DNA of 64,000 nt from Enhydrobacter sp. Its GTDB lineage: Bacteria > Pseudomonadota > Alphaproteobacteria > Reyranellales > Reyranellaceae. Shown here piece after piece: positions 26,779 to 37,766 of the stretch; position 1 is the stretch's first letter; every line of letters starts with the position of its first letter. Below the pieces are notes generated by a model. It made no database searches. It worked only from the letters and a program-made list of their open reading frames with translations, and was not told the origin of the DNA. The stretch covers positions 1 through 64,000 of the forward strand of contig CP075528.1 in assembly GCA_025808875.1 (NCBI GenBank), in the 5' to 3' direction. The position numbers and the translations under genes are program-made.

Positions 26779-27630
26779 TCAGGAGCGCGCTATAGTCGAC
26801 TGGAAATAGCGCTTCGTCCAGAGGGTTCCGGCGAGGCGGCGCAGCGCCACCAGCGCGATCGCCGCCAGTGAGGCCAGCAGCACCTTGTGCGCCGGCCTTG
26901 GGAACAGGTCGGGATCGAGGTTGGCCGACAGCACGGCCAGCAGGCGCTCCGCGCCGAGCTTGTTGACGAGACCGTACCAGCCGACCTCGAAGCCGACGGT
27001 GCAGGCCGTCGCGGCGAGGGCGAGCAGCGCCAGGCCGAGATAGCGCGTGCGCAGGCGCGGCGGCAGGATGCGCCACGCCATCAGCCAGGCGAAGAGGCCC
27101 GCGGCGACCGCCGCCTCGCCGATGTTGATCTTGGACTGGACGAAGAAGTGCAGGATCGCCAGCAACGCCGCCGGATAGGCCAGCCGGTGCAGGCGCTTCC
27201 AGTTGCGCTTCAGCCGGCGCTGCCAGCCGTCGGTCGAGGTGACGGCGAGCGCCACCAGCATCAGCAGGCCGACGAAGCCGATGGCGAGGTAGAAGCGCTT
27301 GACGATCTCCGTCGCGACGACGAGCAGGTCCCACTTCTGGTCGAGCACGTAGAGCAGGAAGTGGGCGACGGCGTAGAGCGCCGCCGCCACGCCGATGCGC
27401 CGGCGGACCTGCACCAGCGGCGCCCAGTCGAAGGTGCCGCGTGCCGGCGTGAGGGCGAGCGACAGCAGCAGGAAGACGACGGCCCAATCGCCCGTCACGT
27501 GCGTGGCGTCGGTGACCGGGCGCGCTCCCAGCGCGTCGGCCCGCCAGCGCCACGCGAGCTCGAGCGCCGGCAGGCAGAGCCCGATCAGCGTGGCGAGGCG
27601 CAGCAGGAAGACGGTTCGTCGCGTGGTCAC
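26779..27630 (-). CDS. MsrQ-like ferric-reductase-type heme membrane protein
   Basis: A 283-residue membrane protein of the ferric reductase transmembrane family, closest in layout to MsrQ, the heme subunit that feeds electrons to the periplasmic methionine-sulfoxide reductase MsrP. It shows about six membrane segments. GDWAVVFLLLSLALTPAR and RRRIGVAAALYAVAHFLLYVL are typical, with histidine ligand candidates in VAHF, RLHRLAYP and ILHFFVQ. MsrP, a molybdopterin enzyme, is not in this window, though modABC follow directly. Start is GTG 27630; TAGATT sits exactly 6 bases upstream, a leaderless arrangement. Confidence 0.82.
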   Translation of the reverse strand: MTTRRTVFLLRLATLIGLCLPALELAWRWRADALGARPVTDATHVTGDWAVVFLLLSLALTPARGTFDWAPLVQVRRRIGVAAALYAVAHFLLYVLDQKWDLLVVATEIVKRFYLAIGFVGLLMLVALAVTSTDGWQRRLKRNWKRLHRLAYPAALLAILHFFVQSKINIGEAAVAAGLFAWLMAWRILPPRLRTRYLGLALLALAATACTVGFEVGWYGLVNKLGAERLLAVLSANLDPDLFPRPAHKVLLASLAAIALVALRRLAGTLWTKRYFQSTIARS

Positions 27631-27677
27631 CGGGCCAATCTAGGGGCGGGGCGGCTCGAGCGCCGGTCAAACTTGCG

Positions 27678-28355
27678 TCAGCGTTCGTTGCCGAAGAGCA
27701 GACGATAGGTGCCGATGGTCGGCGGCTGGGTCGCACCGAAGGGCTTCAGCGACGAGGACTTGAACAGCAGCCGCGCCGCCGCGCCCGTGGCGGCGGCATC
27801 CGAACCCTCGAGCAGCACCAGCCATTCGATCTGTTCGGTCCTGGGATGGTCCATGCTCTTCTGCTGCACCGGCGCATTGGCGGTTTCGAGATCGTCCTCG
27901 AGGGCCGCCGCGCCGACCAGGCCGGGCCGCGCGATCGCGCGCGGCAGGGCATCGTCCCTCAACCACTCGATCAAGGGCCGCGAGCGACCGGGGTCGGGCA
28001 CGAAGCGCACCGCCGTCAGCGCGCCGCCGACACCGTGCGTCAGGTCGACATGGGCCCGCAGCGTCATGCGCCTGAACTGCGTGAAGCGGCCGGTGACCGA
28101 CGCGGTCCACGGCGTCGGCTTGGCGAGCATCTCGAGGTAGCGCGGATCGGCGAGGTCGCCGACCTTGTTGCATTCGTAGGTCGCCAGGTACCTGGGCGAG
28201 CCGCGCACGGCGACGTAGCGGCGGGCGCGGTGGAAGCCCGGCATGCCGATCCGCTCGTCGATGTGCTCGCGGTTGTACCATTCGTTGAGGTCGCGTTCGT
28301 CCCGCGGTTTGACCTCGGCGAACACAGCCAGCATTCCCTTGCCGCGCAGAGACAT
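27678..28355 (-). CDS. Dimeric alpha/beta-barrel (EthD/DUF4286-like) protein
   Basis: A 225-residue protein of unknown function. MLAVFAEVKPRDERDLNEWYNREHIDERIGMPGFHRARRY is a ferredoxin-like barrel motif with the W-Y-x-x-E-H pattern of the EthD/DUF4286 type. A second, weaker repeat follows in the C-terminal half. Start 28355 has TAGACT exactly 6 bases before ATG; ATG 28334 (MLAVFAEV) matches where such domains usually begin. It is divergent from the enolase-superfamily gene with only 36 bp between starts. Confidence 0.68.
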   Translation of the reverse strand: MSLRGKGMLAVFAEVKPRDERDLNEWYNREHIDERIGMPGFHRARRYVAVRGSPRYLATYECNKVGDLADPRYLEMLAKPTPWTASVTGRFTQFRRMTLRAHVDLTHGVGGALTAVRFVPDPGRSRPLIEWLRDDALPRAIARPGLVGAAALEDDLETANAPVQQKSMDHPRTEQIEWLVLLEGSDAAATGAAARLLFKSSSLKPFGATQPPTIGTYRLLFGNER

Positions 28356-28391
28356 GGCCTTAGTCTATGCGGTCTGCGCGGGAGGAAACAG

Positions 28392-29576
28392 ATGAAGATC
28401 GCCAAGATCGAGGATTTGCACTGCAACGCCGGCTGGCGCGACTTTTCGTTCGTCAAGATCACCACCGACGGCGGCATCGTCGGCTGGTCCGAATACAACG
28501 AGGGCTACGGCAGCGCCGGCATCACCGCCGTCATCCGCCGCATGGCGCAGGGTCTGATCGGCCAGGATCCGCGGCCGATCGAGCGCATCATGCAGACGAT
28601 CTACGCCCAGATCCGCCAGGCGCCCTATGGCATCAACCAGCAGGCGATGGCTGCCATCGAGAACGCACTGCTCGACGTCAAGGCCAAGGGGCTGGGCGTG
28701 CCGGTTTACGAGCTGTTCGGCGGGCCGGTGCGCACGCGCCTGCCGCTCTACTGGTCGCATTGCGGCAGCTATCGCTTCCGCCATGCCGCCGCGATGGGCG
28801 TCGATCCGGTGCGCTCGCTCGACGACCTGGTGAAGCTCGGCCGGCACGTGAAGGAAAGGGGCTTCAAGGCGCTGAAGACCAATATCTTCCGCTTCGATCT
28901 CGATCCGCCCGACATGCACCAGCCGGGCTTCGCGCGCACGGCGGGCTATCCCGAGCTCAATCCGGACGGCGCCACCTTGGCGGCCATCGCCGACGGCCTC
29001 GCGGCCTTTCGCCAGGGCGCTGGGCCGGACATGGGCATCCTTCTCGACACCAATTTCAACTTCAAGACCGAGGGCTACATAAAGGTGGCGCGGCTCTGCG
29101 AGCCCTACGATCTCTTCTGGCTCGAGATCGATTCCTACGATCCCGAGGGCCTTCGGCTGATCCGCGACCGTGCGCCAATGGCCGTCGCCTCCTGCGAATC
29201 GCTGTTCACGCGCCGCCAGTTCCGGCCGTTCTTCGAGAACCGCTCGATCGACGTGGCGATCATCGACGTGCCGTGGAACGGCCTCATGGAAGGCCTCAAG
29301 ATCGCGGCAATGGCCGAGGCCTACGAGATCAACTGCGCGCCGCACAACTTCTACGGCCACATGTCGACGCTGATGAGCGCGCATCTGTGCGCCACCATGC
29401 CCAACTTCCGCGTCATGGAGATCGACATCGACGACGTGCCCTGGAAAGACGATCTCGTCACCCATCCCCCCGTCATCGAGAAGGGCGAGCTGATCGTGCC
29501 GACCCGTCCGGGTTGGGGCGCCGACGTCAACGAGGAAGCGGTGCGCGCGCACCCACCCAGGAATCCGCATCCCTGA
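28392..29576 (+). CDS. Mandelate racemase/muconate lactonizing enzyme family protein
   Basis: A 394-residue enolase-superfamily enzyme that would abstract the proton next to a carboxylate from a sugar acid or related compound. The N-terminal cap includes TDGGIVGWSEYNEGYG, and the barrel has AMAAIENALLDVKAKGLGVPVYELFGGPVR. Metal ligands are likely in GILLDTNFN and FWLEIDSYDPEG and the following ASCESLFT; NCAPHNFYGHMS carries a conserved His. Start ATG 28392 has a GGAGGAAAC site. Substrate cannot be told from sequence. Confidence 0.92.
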   Translation: MKIAKIEDLHCNAGWRDFSFVKITTDGGIVGWSEYNEGYGSAGITAVIRRMAQGLIGQDPRPIERIMQTIYAQIRQAPYGINQQAMAAIENALLDVKAKGLGVPVYELFGGPVRTRLPLYWSHCGSYRFRHAAAMGVDPVRSLDDLVKLGRHVKERGFKALKTNIFRFDLDPPDMHQPGFARTAGYPELNPDGATLAAIADGLAAFRQGAGPDMGILLDTNFNFKTEGYIKVARLCEPYDLFWLEIDSYDPEGLRLIRDRAPMAVASCESLFTRRQFRPFFENRSIDVAIIDVPWNGLMEGLKIAAMAEAYEINCAPHNFYGHMSTLMSAHLCATMPNFRVMEIDIDDVPWKDDLVTHPPVIEKGELIVPTRPGWGADVNEEAVRAHPPRNPHP

Positions 29577-30268
29577 CACGCTTCGGAGAGTCGGATTCGC
29601 GCGAGACGCCGGAATCGGGGGGTCGAATCGCCTTCCGATGCAGACGCCATCGGCATCGGACGGAATCCATCGACCCGATTAGGTCCGTGAGGGCGCGTCG
29701 AGGTAAAATGCGCCCATGAGCACCATGACCACTTCCGGCCGCGAGGGCCGCGCGGGATTTCCCGTATCGACGTTCTGTTTCGCGAACCGCCCGCCGACCC
29801 GTCCTCCCGACCCGTGACCGGAGGTTTCCGCAGTTCCCGCAGTTTGCGCAACGCATTCCGGCGGAGAGCAGGCACACCACCCTGAGGGCATCTCGGGCGG
29901 GTGCCCGCGACGTCGATTGTCCGGCGACACCCCGCCGGAGGTTTCCGAGGTTTCCGAGATCGATTTCCGCGATTTGCGCGACGGGGTGCGCCCCAAAAGT
30001 GAGACAGGGAAACTCCGGCAACTCCGGCCGGCGTTTTTGCTCGTGTGCATGCGATCTCGTCCGATCGGGCCGGCCTCCACTCGAGGCACCTGGGGGATGG
30101 CCGCGCCGACCACCGCACATTGAGGAGGAGTGAATTGATTGCCGTTTTTAATTCTCGCGGCCCGACATCTGGGGAAAGGTCTGCTGTCGCTCGCCCGCCC
30201 GTCGCGGCCGAATGGACGCTGGCGCCTGCGGGAACCCTGCTCCAGAATGCGCCGCCAACGGAGGAAAC
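29577..30268. other. 690-bp region with GTTTCCG-rich repeats and one tiny frame
   Basis: No conserved gene was seen. It contains two related segments, 29819-29868 (ccggaggtttccgcagttcc...) and 29934-29990 (ccggaggtttccgaggtttcc...), built from repeats of gtttccg. A 33-codon frame at 29716-29817 (MSTMTTSGREGRAGF...) is preceded by TAAAAT and a 6-base spacer. Confidence 0.5.
29716..29817 (+). CDS. Possible 33-residue leaderless small protein
   Basis: ATG 29716 follows TAAAAT (29704-29709) with a 6-base spacer, the pattern found before several real genes in this window. The product would begin MSTMTTSGREGRAGFPV and end in PPTRPPDP; it has no recognisable domain. It may instead be a transcription start for a non-coding RNA. 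Confidence 0.22.
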   Translation: MSTMTTSGREGRAGFPVSTFCFANRPPTRPPDP

Positions 30269-30907
30269 ATGGTCTACGAACTGCGCTGCTACACGCTCAA
30301 GCCCGGCAAGATGCCGGAGTATCTCAAGGCCGCCGAGACGATCGGCCGGCCGGCACGCGGCCAGAACTACGGCGTCAATCACGGTTACTGGACGTCCGAG
30401 TTCGGCGCGCTGAACCAGATCTGGCATCTGTGGAAGTACGACAGCTACGAGGAGCGCACCCGCCTGCGCGGCGAGCTCGCCAAGCACAAGCCGTGGACCG
30501 AGGGTTACGTGCCGGTGATCCGTCCGCTGATCGAGCGCCAGGATCTCCGCCTGATGAATGCGGTGGTCGATATCCTTCCGGACGACGGCACGACGGGCAA
30601 TGTCTACGAGCTGCGCATCTACCGCACCGTGCTGGGCGGCGCCCAGCAATATGCCGAGAATTTCAGGAAGGTCCGCGCCGCGCGCGACAAGTACTCCAGG
30701 ATCTGGGGCGCCTGGACGGGCGAGTTTCCGCAGCCCAACGAATGGATCCACCTGTGGCGCTACAAGAACCTCGAGGAACGCTTCCAGGCCCGCGGCGCGG
30801 CGATGAAGGATCCCGAATGGCAGGCCTATCTCGCGAAGGGTCCGCCGAATCTCGCCGAGATGCATTCGACCCTGCTGCTGCCGACGAACTATTCGCCGCT
30901 CAAGTGA
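30269..30907 (+). CDS. NIPSNAP family protein
   Basis: A 212-residue protein with two NIPSNAP-type ferredoxin-like repeats. MVYELRCYTLKPGKMPEYL starts the first (residues 1-100) and NVYELRIYRTVLGGAQQYAE the second (about 112-205), each with a Trp-His or Trp-x-x-Arg strand (QIWHLWKYDSYEER, WIHLWRYKNLEER). Start ATG 30269 has a GGAGGAAAC site. Bacterial members often accompany catabolic enzymes; here the molybdenum-hydroxylase-type gene follows by 51 bp and may share its transcript. Biochemical role unknown. Confidence 0.92.
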   Translation: MVYELRCYTLKPGKMPEYLKAAETIGRPARGQNYGVNHGYWTSEFGALNQIWHLWKYDSYEERTRLRGELAKHKPWTEGYVPVIRPLIERQDLRLMNAVVDILPDDGTTGNVYELRIYRTVLGGAQQYAENFRKVRAARDKYSRIWGAWTGEFPQPNEWIHLWRYKNLEERFQARGAAMKDPEWQAYLAKGPPNLAEMHSTLLLPTNYSPLK

Positions 30908-30958
30908 TCGTCGGAGCGCGCCACTGCGATGGCGCACTCCCCTGAGGAGTCCGCGTAC

Positions 30959-33313
30959 ATGGATGCCTTGACCGACGACGAGTTGGCGCTGGTAAAGTTC
31001 GGGGTCGGCCAACCGGTGCCGCGCAAGGAGGATCCGACGCTCCTGCGCGGCCAGGGCCGCTACACCGACGACATCGATCTTCCGGGCCAGGTCCATGCCG
31101 TCATGGTGCGCAGCCGGATCGCGCACGGCGTCCTGAAGGGCATCGACGCCGCGGCGGCCCGCGCCATGCCGGGCGTGCTCGCGGTTCTGACGCACGCCGA
31201 TCTCGAATCGGCGGGCTTCGGCCCACTGCGCTGCGGCATGAACATCCCCGATCGCGACGGCAAGCCGATGAAGACGCCGCCGCGGCATTCGCTTGCCCGC
31301 GACCGCGTGCGCTTCGTCGGCGAGCCGGTCGCCTGCGTCGTCGCCGAGAACGCGATCCAGGCCAGGGACGCCGCCGAGGCCGTCGAGCTCGACATCGACG
31401 AACTGCCGGCCGTCACCAGCCCGGCCGAGGCGTTGCGGCCCGATGCGCCGCAAATTCACGACGAGGCGCCGGGCAACCTCGTCCTCGACTTCCACTACGG
31501 CGATGCCGACGCGGTGAAGAAGGCCTTTGCCGCGGCCGCTCACGTCACGCGGCTCGAGATCGTTTCCAACCGGGTCGTCGTCAGCCCGATGGAGCCGCGC
31601 TCGGCGATCGGCAGCTACGATGCCGGGGCCGATCGCTGGACCCTGCATGTCGGCTGCCAGGGCGTGATGGGCATCCGCGGCGGCCTCGCCAAGGATCTGT
31701 TGAACGTGCCGCCGGCGAAGGTGCGCGTGCTCACCGGCAATGTCGGCGGCTCGTTCGGCATGAAGAGCCAGGTCTATCCCGAGTACGGGCCGCTGCTGCT
31801 CGCCTCGAAGCTCCTGGGCCGGCCGGTCAAGTGGACCGACGAGCGCTCGGAAAGCTTCCTGAGCGACCACCACGGCCGCGATCATCAGCGCGTCGCCGAG
31901 CTGGCGCTGGACAGGGACGGCAACTTCCTCGCCGTGCGGCTGAGCGGCACCGGCAACGCCGGCGCCTACATCTATCCGCCGATGCCGGCCACGACCAATG
32001 CGGTGAAGAACATCATCGACGTCTACAAGACGCCGGCCATGGAGGTGAACTCAAAGGTGGTGTTCACCAACACCACGCCGGTCGCCGCCTATCGCGGCGC
32101 CGGCCGTCCCGAGGGCAACTACTACATGGAACGGCTGATCGACGCCGCCGCGCGCGAGATGGGCATCGACAAGGTCGAACTGCGTCGTCGCAACCACATC
32201 GCGCCGGAGCAGATGCCCTACAAGGCGCCATCGGGCATGAACTACGATTCGGGCGACTTCACCGCGATCCTCGACAAGGCGCTCGCCGCCGCCGACTGGG
32301 ACGGCTTCGAGGCGCGGCGCCGGCAGAGCGCGGCGCGCAACAAGCTGCGCGGCCGCGGCATCGGCTCCTATCTCGAGGTCACCGGACCGCCGAGCAAGGA
32401 ATATGGCGGCATCCGCTTCGAGGACGACGGTACGGTCACCATGCTGAGCGGCACGCTCGACTACGGCCAGGGCCACGCCACGCCCTTCGCCCAGGTGCTG
32501 AGCGAGCGCACCGGCATCCCGTTCGAGCGTTTCCGCCTGCTGCAGGGCGATTCGGACCAGCTCGAGGTCGGCGGCGGCACCGGCGGCTCCAAGTCGGCGC
32601 TGGTCGGCAGTCAGGCCTTCATCGAGGCGGCCGACAGGCTGATCGAGCAGGGCAGGCAGATCGCGGCTCACGTGCTCGAGGCGTCGGCCGTCGACATCGA
32701 GTTTTCGCGCGGGCGTTTCACCATCGCCGGTACCGACCGCGGCATCGGCGTCATGGAACTGGCGGAGCGGCTGCGCAGCGGGCTGAAGCTGCCGCCCGAC
32801 GTGCCGCAGTCGCTCGACGTCAGCCATGTCTCCGACAATCCGCCCTTCTCGTTCCCCAACGGCTGCCACGTGGCCGAGGTCGAGATCGACCGTGACACCG
32901 GCATCGTCGAGGTGGTGCGCTACTTCATGGTCAACGACTTCGGCACGGTCATCAATCCGATGCTGGTTGCGGGCCAGGCGCATGGCGGCGTGGTGCAGGG
33001 CATCGGCCAGGCGTTGATGGAGCGCACGCTCTACGACCCGCAGGGCCAGCCGGTCGCCGGCACCTACATGGACTACGCCCTGCCGCGGGCCTCCGACGCG
33101 CCCGATTTCTCCATCGAGAACCATTCGGTCCCGTGCAAGACCAACCTGCTCGGCGTGAAGGGCTGCGGCGAGGCCGGCTGTGCCGGCGCCTTGCCGTCGG
33201 TGATGAATGCCGTGATCGATGCGCTTTCGGAGTACGGCATCCACCACATCGACATGCCGGTGACGCCCGAGAAGGTGTGGCGGATCCTGAACGGTCAGCG
33301 CGGCAGCGAGTAG
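30959..33313 (+). CDS. Xanthine dehydrogenase family molybdopterin-binding subunit (CoxL-like)
   Basis: A 784-residue large subunit of the molybdenum hydroxylase family. VGQPVPRKEDPTLLRGQGRYTDDI starts it. GNVGGSFGMKSQVYPEY and AYRGAGRPEGNYYMERLID form cofactor-contacting loops. The C-terminal GVKGCGEAGCAGALPSV holds the catalytic Glu. Start ATG 30959 has a GAGGAG site; ATG 30929 is in frame but has none. The usual [2Fe-2S] small subunit and FAD medium subunit are not nearby, so electrons must leave by another partner. It needs molybdenum, supplied by the modABC run 4 kb away. Its end overlaps the GST gene by 19 bases. Confidence 0.92.
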   Translation: MDALTDDELALVKFGVGQPVPRKEDPTLLRGQGRYTDDIDLPGQVHAVMVRSRIAHGVLKGIDAAAARAMPGVLAVLTHADLESAGFGPLRCGMNIPDRDGKPMKTPPRHSLARDRVRFVGEPVACVVAENAIQARDAAEAVELDIDELPAVTSPAEALRPDAPQIHDEAPGNLVLDFHYGDADAVKKAFAAAAHVTRLEIVSNRVVVSPMEPRSAIGSYDAGADRWTLHVGCQGVMGIRGGLAKDLLNVPPAKVRVLTGNVGGSFGMKSQVYPEYGPLLLASKLLGRPVKWTDERSESFLSDHHGRDHQRVAELALDRDGNFLAVRLSGTGNAGAYIYPPMPATTNAVKNIIDVYKTPAMEVNSKVVFTNTTPVAAYRGAGRPEGNYYMERLIDAAAREMGIDKVELRRRNHIAPEQMPYKAPSGMNYDSGDFTAILDKALAAADWDGFEARRRQSAARNKLRGRGIGSYLEVTGPPSKEYGGIRFEDDGTVTMLSGTLDYGQGHATPFAQVLSERTGIPFERFRLLQGDSDQLEVGGGTGGSKSALVGSQAFIEAADRLIEQGRQIAAHVLEASAVDIEFSRGRFTIAGTDRGIGVMELAERLRSGLKLPPDVPQSLDVSHVSDNPPFSFPNGCHVAEVEIDRDTGIVEVVRYFMVNDFGTVINPMLVAGQAHGGVVQGIGQALMERTLYDPQGQPVAGTYMDYALPRASDAPDFSIENHSVPCKTNLLGVKGCGEAGCAGALPSVMNAVIDALSEYGIHHIDMPVTPEKVWRILNGQRGSE

Positions 33314-33876
33314 CCGATCTTCTCCTCGATCCCGATCGTCTTCCTCACCGCGGGACGCGCCATCATGCGCTCGTAGTGGGCCTCGATGTTGGGGAAGTCG
33401 CCAGGCTTGGGCTCGAGCGAATTGCGGAAGCGCCAGAACAGGCGGAAGAGGTGGATGTCGGCGATCGAGTACTGGCCGACGATCCAGTCCGGCCGGCCGA
33501 GCTTGCGGTCGGCGACCTTGTAGACCTCGCGTGCGTGCTCGAGCCCCTCGCGCCGGGCCGGATGGAGGGTCGAGGCGATGTAGGACATCCACGACACGAC
33601 CTGGGCCTCGCGCTCGGGGTCGTTCACGGGCAGCAGCTCCGCCGCGGGATGGGTGCGCGCCAGATAGAACAGGCAGCCCGCCACCTCGGTGAGCGGCCGG
33701 CCGTCGATCACCAGGGTCGGCACCTTGCCGACCGGATTGACGGCGAGGAAGTCGGGCTTGCGCGTGTCCTTGCCGGCGAGCGACAGCGGACGCGCCTCGA
33801 AGGGCGCGCCCGTTTCGTGCAGGGCGATGTGCACCGCCATCGAGCTCGAACCGGGGGAGAAATAGAAGGTCAGCAT
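33295..33876 (-). CDS. Glutathione S-transferase family protein
   Basis: A 193-residue cytosolic GST. The thioredoxin-like N-domain has FYFSPGSSSMAVHIALHE, whose serines could activate glutathione, and NPVGKVPTLVIDGRPLTEV with the cis-Pro and glutathione contact. The helical C-domain has IVGQYSIADIHLFRLF. It resembles the GstA/beta class. It is convergent with the molybdenum-hydroxylase gene with a 19-base overlap of coding ends. Confidence 0.92.
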   Translation of the reverse strand: MLTFYFSPGSSSMAVHIALHETGAPFEARPLSLAGKDTRKPDFLAVNPVGKVPTLVIDGRPLTEVAGCLFYLARTHPAAELLPVNDPEREAQVVSWMSYIASTLHPARREGLEHAREVYKVADRKLGRPDWIVGQYSIADIHLFRLFWRFRNSLEPKPGDFPNIEAHYERMMARPAVRKTIGIEEKIGYSLPR

Positions 33877-33901
33877 CCTCCGGTGATGGCGTGTCGGCCG
33901 G

Positions 33902-35596
33902 CTACTTGTCGAGCCAGAACGTGTCGAGGCGCACCACGTCGTAGATGCCGAAATAGTCGTTCGGCCGATGGCCCTTCACGTAGTTGTACCAGCCGTCGTT
34001 GATCTTCTCCCACGACATGGGGAGCAGCGGCGGGTCTTCTTCCATGATCATCTCGGCCTGCCGGATGTACTCGAGCCGCTTCTTGGCGTCGACCTCGGTG
34101 TCGATCTTGGGCAGCAGCTCGTTGAACTTGGCGTTGTTCCACGCCGAGTAGTTCTGCGGCCCGTCCTTGCTGTACCAGGCGTTGAAGTAGTCCGACGGGT
34201 CGATCAGCGTCGACACGATCGCGCCGATGGCGAGGTCGAACTTGCCGGTGCGGATGTCGTCGAACCACACCGACTCCACCGTCGTGCGGATCGTCGACTG
34301 GACGTTCAGGGTCTGCTGCAGCATGGCCTGGATAGCCTGCGACCACAGCTTGAACGAGGCCACCTCGCGCACGAGGTAGTCGAGGCCGGAGATGCCCTTC
34401 TCGTGGCCGGCCGCCTTCATCAGCGCGCGCGCCTCCTTGATCGAGGCGGCCGGATCGGCCTGGTAGCCGAGCCGCTTGCTGAGCTCGGGCAGCGGCGTGG
34501 CGAAATCGGAGAACGGATAGATGAAGCCGCCGACCATCATCGGCGCGATGTCCTTCACCACGTCGACCAGCACGGGCTTGTCGAGCACGAGGTGGAAGGC
34601 GCGGCGCACCCGCGGATCGTCGAACGGCTTCTTCCTGTTGTTCATCCAAGTCGCCTGGATGACGCTTTGATAGAAGTCGGTGCCCGACATGCCCTGCGTC
34701 GACTTCACGCGTCGCAGCGAGCCGGGATCGAGCAGGCGCGCATAGTCGACGCGGCCCGAGAGAAGGCTGGAGCCGAGCTCCGGCGAGAACGGCAGGGCGT
34801 GGTAGAACTCGACGCCGTCGAGATAGGGCAGGCCGCCGGCCTTGTTCCAGTAGTTCGGGTGCTTCTCCATCACCCAAACCTCGTTCTCGACCCGCCGCTT
34901 GCTCTTGAACGGCCCGGTGCCCGGGATGTCGACGACGCGACGGAGGTTGTAGCCGTTGTCCTCCAGCGTCTTCTTGCGGACGATGCCGTTCCAGCCGCTG
35001 GCAATGGCGCCCATGATGAAGCTCGCCGGCCGCGGCGCGGAGAGCTTGAACTCGACGATGTACTTGTCGGGCGTGGCGATCTCCTCGACGGCGGCGAACA
35101 GCTTGCCGCGCGGCATGTTGATGCCCTCGGGCGGCTTGCGGATGCGATCGAAGGTCGCCTTCACGTCCTCCGACGTGAGCTCCGCACCGTCGTGGAACTG
35201 CACGCCCTTGCGCAGGTGGAAGGTGTAGGTCTTGCCGTCCTTCGAGATCTGCCAGCTGTGGGCGAGGTCGGGGATGATGGTCTTGCCACTGTCGCGCGGA
35301 TCGCGACGGACCAGGTTGTCGAACATGCAGCCCTGGCTGCCCAGACTGTTGATCGTGCCGGATTGATGGAAGTCGAAGTGCGGCGGCCGCATCGTGATGC
35401 CATAGCGCAGCACGCCGCCGGATTTCGGATTGGGCTCGGGCGCGGCGAGCTGGAACTTCGAGCCGTCGAACTCGTTGGGCACGCCCTGCGCCAGGACGGG
35501 CCACGACGGAAAGGCCATCGCTCCGCCCATCGCGGCGGCGCCCTTCACGAACTGTCGACGGTTTACGCGGGAACGCTTGGAGTGATTGCTGGACAT
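33902..35596 (-). CDS. Peptide/nickel-type ABC transporter substrate-binding protein (SBP family 5)
   Basis: A 564-residue periplasmic binding protein of the DppA/OppA type. It has a Tat signal NRRQFVKG followed by a hydrophobic stretch ending PVLAQ, so it is exported folded. The domain shows [28 protein letters not shown] and [27 protein letters not shown], family hallmarks. Start ATG 35596 has a GGGAGGAAAC site. It is divergent from the two ATPase genes of the same transporter. Ligand may be a peptide or another small compound. Confidence 0.93.
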   Translation of the reverse strand: MSSNHSKRSRVNRRQFVKGAAAMGGAMAFPSWPVLAQGVPNEFDGSKFQLAAPEPNPKSGGVLRYGITMRPPHFDFHQSGTINSLGSQGCMFDNLVRRDPRDSGKTIIPDLAHSWQISKDGKTYTFHLRKGVQFHDGAELTSEDVKATFDRIRKPPEGINMPRGKLFAAVEEIATPDKYIVEFKLSAPRPASFIMGAIASGWNGIVRKKTLEDNGYNLRRVVDIPGTGPFKSKRRVENEVWVMEKHPNYWNKAGGLPYLDGVEFYHALPFSPELGSSLLSGRVDYARLLDPGSLRRVKSTQGMSGTDFYQSVIQATWMNNRKKPFDDPRVRRAFHLVLDKPVLVDVVKDIAPMMVGGFIYPFSDFATPLPELSKRLGYQADPAASIKEARALMKAAGHEKGISGLDYLVREVASFKLWSQAIQAMLQQTLNVQSTIRTTVESVWFDDIRTGKFDLAIGAIVSTLIDPSDYFNAWYSKDGPQNYSAWNNAKFNELLPKIDTEVDAKKRLEYIRQAEMIMEEDPPLLPMSWEKINDGWYNYVKGHRPNDYFGIYDVVRLDTFWLDK

Positions 35597-35753
35597 CGCG
35601 TTTCCTCCCGATTGGCCTTTTCCTTTTCGAGCACGGTATGCTCTGATGGCCGGCCTCTCTTGTGCGACCAAAAAGCTAACACGACCTTTCTCAGGGAGTC
35701 ATCGCTTGAATCCTCGCCAGCCGCGGCCCGGCCCGGTCGGAGAACTGGTGCCG

Positions 35754-36748
<995 letters not shown>

Positions 36749-36752
<4 letters not shown>

Positions 36753-37762
36753 GTGCGCCGCCCCTGCTCGAGGTCTCCGGCCTCAAGAAGCACTTTCCGA
36801 TCCGTCAGGGCCTGTTCTCGCGCGTGTCGGGCCACGTCCATGCGGTCGACGGCGTGTCGTTCACCATCGCGCCCGGCGAAACGCTGGGTCTGGTGGGCGA
36901 AAGCGGCTGCGGCAAGTCCACTGTCGGTCGCACGCTGCTCAAGCTGCTCGAGCCGACCGACGGGACGATCAAGGTCGGCGGCGACGACATCACCCATCTC
37001 GAACCCGATGCCATGCTGCCCTACCGGCGGCGCATGCAGATGATCTACCAGGACCCCTATGCCTCGCTCAATCCGCGCATGTCGGCGGGCGAGATCGTCG
37101 GCGAGCCGCTGATCGTGCACCAACTCGGCTCCCCGGCCGAACGACACGACCGCGTGGCGGCGCTGTTCGAGCGCGTCGGCCTGCGTCCCGAGGCGGTCCA
37201 CTCCTATCCGCACGAATTCTCCGGCGGCCAGCGCCAGAGGATCGGCATCGCCCGCGCGCTGTCGCTCAATCCCGAGCTGATCGTCGGCGACGAACCGGTG
37301 TCGGCGCTCGACGTGTCGATCCAGGCGCAGATCATCAACCTGCTGATGGATCTGCAGGAAGAGTTCGGGCTGTCCTACCTGTTCGTCGCCCACGACCTGG
37401 CCGTGGTCGAGCACATCAGCCACCGCGTGGCGGTGATGTATCTCGGCCGCATCGTCGAGATGACCGACCGCAAGAGCCTGTTCGAGATGCCGCTGCATCC
37501 CTACAGCGAGGCCCTGCTGTCGGCCGTGCCGATTCCCAAGTCGAGTTCGCGCGGGCGCAAGCGCGTCATTCTGACGGGCGACGTGCCGAGCCCGATCAAC
37601 CCGCCGTCCGGCTGCCACTTCCACACGCGCTGTCCCTACGCCATGCCGCGCTGCCGTCGGGAGGCGCCCGCCCTGCGCGAAGTCGCCCCCGGGCATCTGG
37701 CCGCCTGCCATCTGCACGACGGCGGCGTGACCTTCCCGCTGGGACCTACGAATTATGGATGA
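36749..37762 (+). CDS. dppF: Oligopeptide/dipeptide ABC transporter ATP-binding protein (DppF-like)
   Basis: A 337-residue ATPase, second of the pair. Walker [21 protein letters not shown], signature [15 protein letters not shown], Walker [12 protein letters not shown] and H-loop VAHDLAVV are intact, and [15 protein letters not shown] gives the Cys-rich C-terminal motif. It starts at an ATGA overlap with dppD. The permease genes are not downstream but convergent at 38465-40317 on the other strand. Confidence 0.94.
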
Positions 37763-37766
37763 AGCT

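Noticed and set aside
26769..27677. Molybdenum cofactor riboswitch before the mod operon
   Set aside because: The gap between the MsrQ-like gene and its upstream neighbour is only 47 bp and its start appears leaderless, so there is no room for one.
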